DNA of 43,063 nucleotides from Actinomycetota bacterium (GTDB taxonomy: Bacteria; Actinomycetota; Actinomycetes; S36-B12). Each line of letters begins with the position of its first letter. Position 1 is the first letter of the stretch. Below, in pieces: positions 42,329 to 43,063 of this stretch. The stretch spans positions 1-43,063 of the forward strand of contig WLLZ01000004.1 of assembly GCA_009700485.1 (NCBI GenBank), written 5' to 3'. The translations under genes and the position numbers were made by a program. Below the pieces are notes generated by a model. It saw only the letters and a program-made list of their open reading frames with translations, made no database searches and was not told where the DNA came from.

Positions 42329-42349
42329 GGTGCCTTTCGTATCGAGCGG

Positions 42350-42856
42350 TTATCGGGATTGGGAAGACTTGGCGGTGGATGCATTGCTGGCTGGTTCGTG
42401 ACCTAGTGGTTCACCTTCAGCGCGAAGAAGTGCTATCTCCGCTTCGAAATCCTCAAGGTTGTCAAATGAGCGGTACACCGACGCGAAGCGCAGGTAAGCA
42501 ACCTCATCGAGTTCGCGCAATGGGCCGAGAATTGCCAGGCCCACTTCCATGGCTGGGATCTCCGCGATGCCGGAGGCCCGCACTGAATCTTCAACGCGCT
42601 GTGCCAACCTGCCGAGATCGTCCTCGCTAACCGGGCGGCCTTGGCAAGCTTTGCGAACGCCTCCGATGACTTTGGCCCGGCTAAAGGGCTCATGGACACC
42701 TGAGCGCTTTGCAACCAGCAGCACGGTGTTCTCGGCGGTGGTAAACCGCCGCCCGCACGCGGAGCACTCGCGGCGGCGGCGAATTGCAGCCCCGTCGTCG
42801 GTGGTGCGGGAGTCCACCACCCGTGAGTCGTCTTCCTTGCAGAATGGACAACGCAT
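42350..42856 (-). CDS. nrdR: Transcriptional repressor NrdR
   Basis: 168 residues: N-terminal zinc ribbon with Cys3/Cys6 and Cys31/Cys34 (MRCPFCKEDDSRVVDSR, ECSACGRRFTT), then an ATP-cone domain (VAKRSGVHEPFSRAKVIGGVRKACQGRPV). NrdR senses ATP/dATP and represses ribonucleotide reductase genes. Ribosome site GGGAGG before ATG. It leads the nrdR-nrdJ operon and probably represses it through the boxes at 42967-43014. Confidence 0.96.
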   Translation of the reverse strand: MRCPFCKEDDSRVVDSRTTDDGAAIRRRRECSACGRRFTTAENTVLLVAKRSGVHEPFSRAKVIGGVRKACQGRPVSEDDLGRLAQRVEDSVRASGIAEIPAMEVGLAILGPLRELDEVAYLRFASVYRSFDNLEDFEAEIALLRAEGEPLGHEPASNASTAKSSQSR

Positions 42857-42940
42857 TTTGTGTACCTCCCTTCCCTTGTTTCACTTCAGTAACATTTGGC
42901 CTGATACTCCACCTACCCGCGGGACCGATCTTGGGGACGT

Positions 42941-42980
42941 CCTGTGGATACCCTGTGGAGCTGTAACCACAACCTGTGGA
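42941..42980. repeat. CCTGTGGA direct repeats in nrdR upstream region
   Basis: CCTGTGGA occurs at 42941-42948, 42952-42959 and 42973-42980, start distances 11 and 21 bp, so all three lie on one face of the helix. The first continues as TGTGGATA, one base from a DnaA-box-like TGTGGATAA. The third overlaps the weaker NrdR-box candidate. Confidence 0.6.
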
Positions 42981-42982
42981 GG
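42967..42982 (-). promoter_or_regulatory. Candidate NrdR box 2 (weak)
   Basis: The core CAACCTGTGG matches 6 of 10 positions of CwAtATaTwG. It lies exactly 32 bp from the stronger box, the usual tandem NrdR-box spacing. Confidence 0.3.
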
Positions 42983-42998
42983 AATCACCGGGCTGTAA

Positions 42999-43014
42999 CT
43001 ACTACATCTTGGGG
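42999..43014 (-). promoter_or_regulatory. Candidate NrdR box 1
   Basis: The core CTACATCTTG (43002-43011) matches 8 of 10 positions of the NrdR-box core CwAtATaTwG. It is about 145 bp upstream of nrdR. The remaining region up to the window edge (207 bp in all) holds no recognisable gene. Confidence 0.45.
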
Positions 43015-43063
43015 TCCTGAAGGTATCGGGGATTTGGCCGGAACGCAAGGTGCTCGCCTCGGC

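Noticed and set aside
42329..42349. Cobalamin riboswitch before nrdJ
   Set aside because: Only 21 bp separate nrdR and nrdJ, and no B12-box-like sequence is seen upstream of nrdR within the window.
42857..43063. LexA (SOS) box upstream of nrdR
   Set aside because: No GAAC-N4-GTTC-type palindrome is visible in the available upstream region.

Overview
This window reads as ordinary chromosomal backbone of an actinobacterium (Actinomycetia). The lineage call rests on SepH, the actinobacterial families DUF3093, DUF4193, DUF4192, DUF5998 and DUF7455, a sigA-parE-parC neighbourhood, an FprA-type ferredoxin reductase, a SAM-IV riboswitch and an nrdR-nrdJ pair. Base composition is only moderately GC-rich by eye and intergenic gaps are short, which suits a compact free-living (perhaps aquatic) lineage better than a Streptomyces-like one. 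That last point is inference. I see no prophage, insertion sequence, CRISPR array, tRNA, rRNA or recognisable defence system.

Layout. 1-5300: partial PaaI thioesterase, DUF3093, DUF4235, DUF4193, gamma-class carbonic anhydrase-like protein, inositol monophosphatase, MFS transporter and SepH. 5300-9600: a minus-strand run DUF5998 > alkaline-phosphatase-like > thymidine kinase, facing a plus-strand pair for pseudouridine breakdown (psuG, PfkB kinase). 9690-18610: topoisomerase IV subunits (parC, parE), sucrase/ferredoxin-like protein, FprA, DUF7455 and the principal sigma factor with a long Lys/Ala/Pro repeat. 18730-25400: secreted PKD-like protein, PPK2, the methionine operon metY-metX with an elaborate leader, DUF4192 and an SGNH hydrolase. 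25550-32700: membrane proteins, VOC and ABM proteins, a DUF4349 lipoprotein and pyruvate phosphate dikinase with a small upstream ORF. 33090-39420: two aldo/keto reductases, a P450, a lipoprotein, an ACR3 arsenite exporter, an HSL-type esterase and a SHOCT protein. 39480-42860: class II ribonucleotide reductase and its repressor NrdR.

The most interesting structure is regulatory. The metY leader carries a near-consensus promoter, a SAM-IV riboswitch, a competing hairpin and then a 9-codon ORF with three consecutive Cys codons and its own Shine-Dalgarno sequence. This suggests stacked SAM and cysteine sensing ahead of sulfhydrylase synthesis. Separately, ten genes show TANNNT placed 6-7 nt before the start codon, a uniform signature of leaderless mRNAs. 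Applied to sepH, the same rule points to an AUU start. Other unexplained structures are a perfect 16-bp inverted repeat inside metX, a 31-bp tandem repeat with an inverted copy upstream of ppdK, an 18-bp repeat tract in sigA, and paired candidate NrdR boxes.
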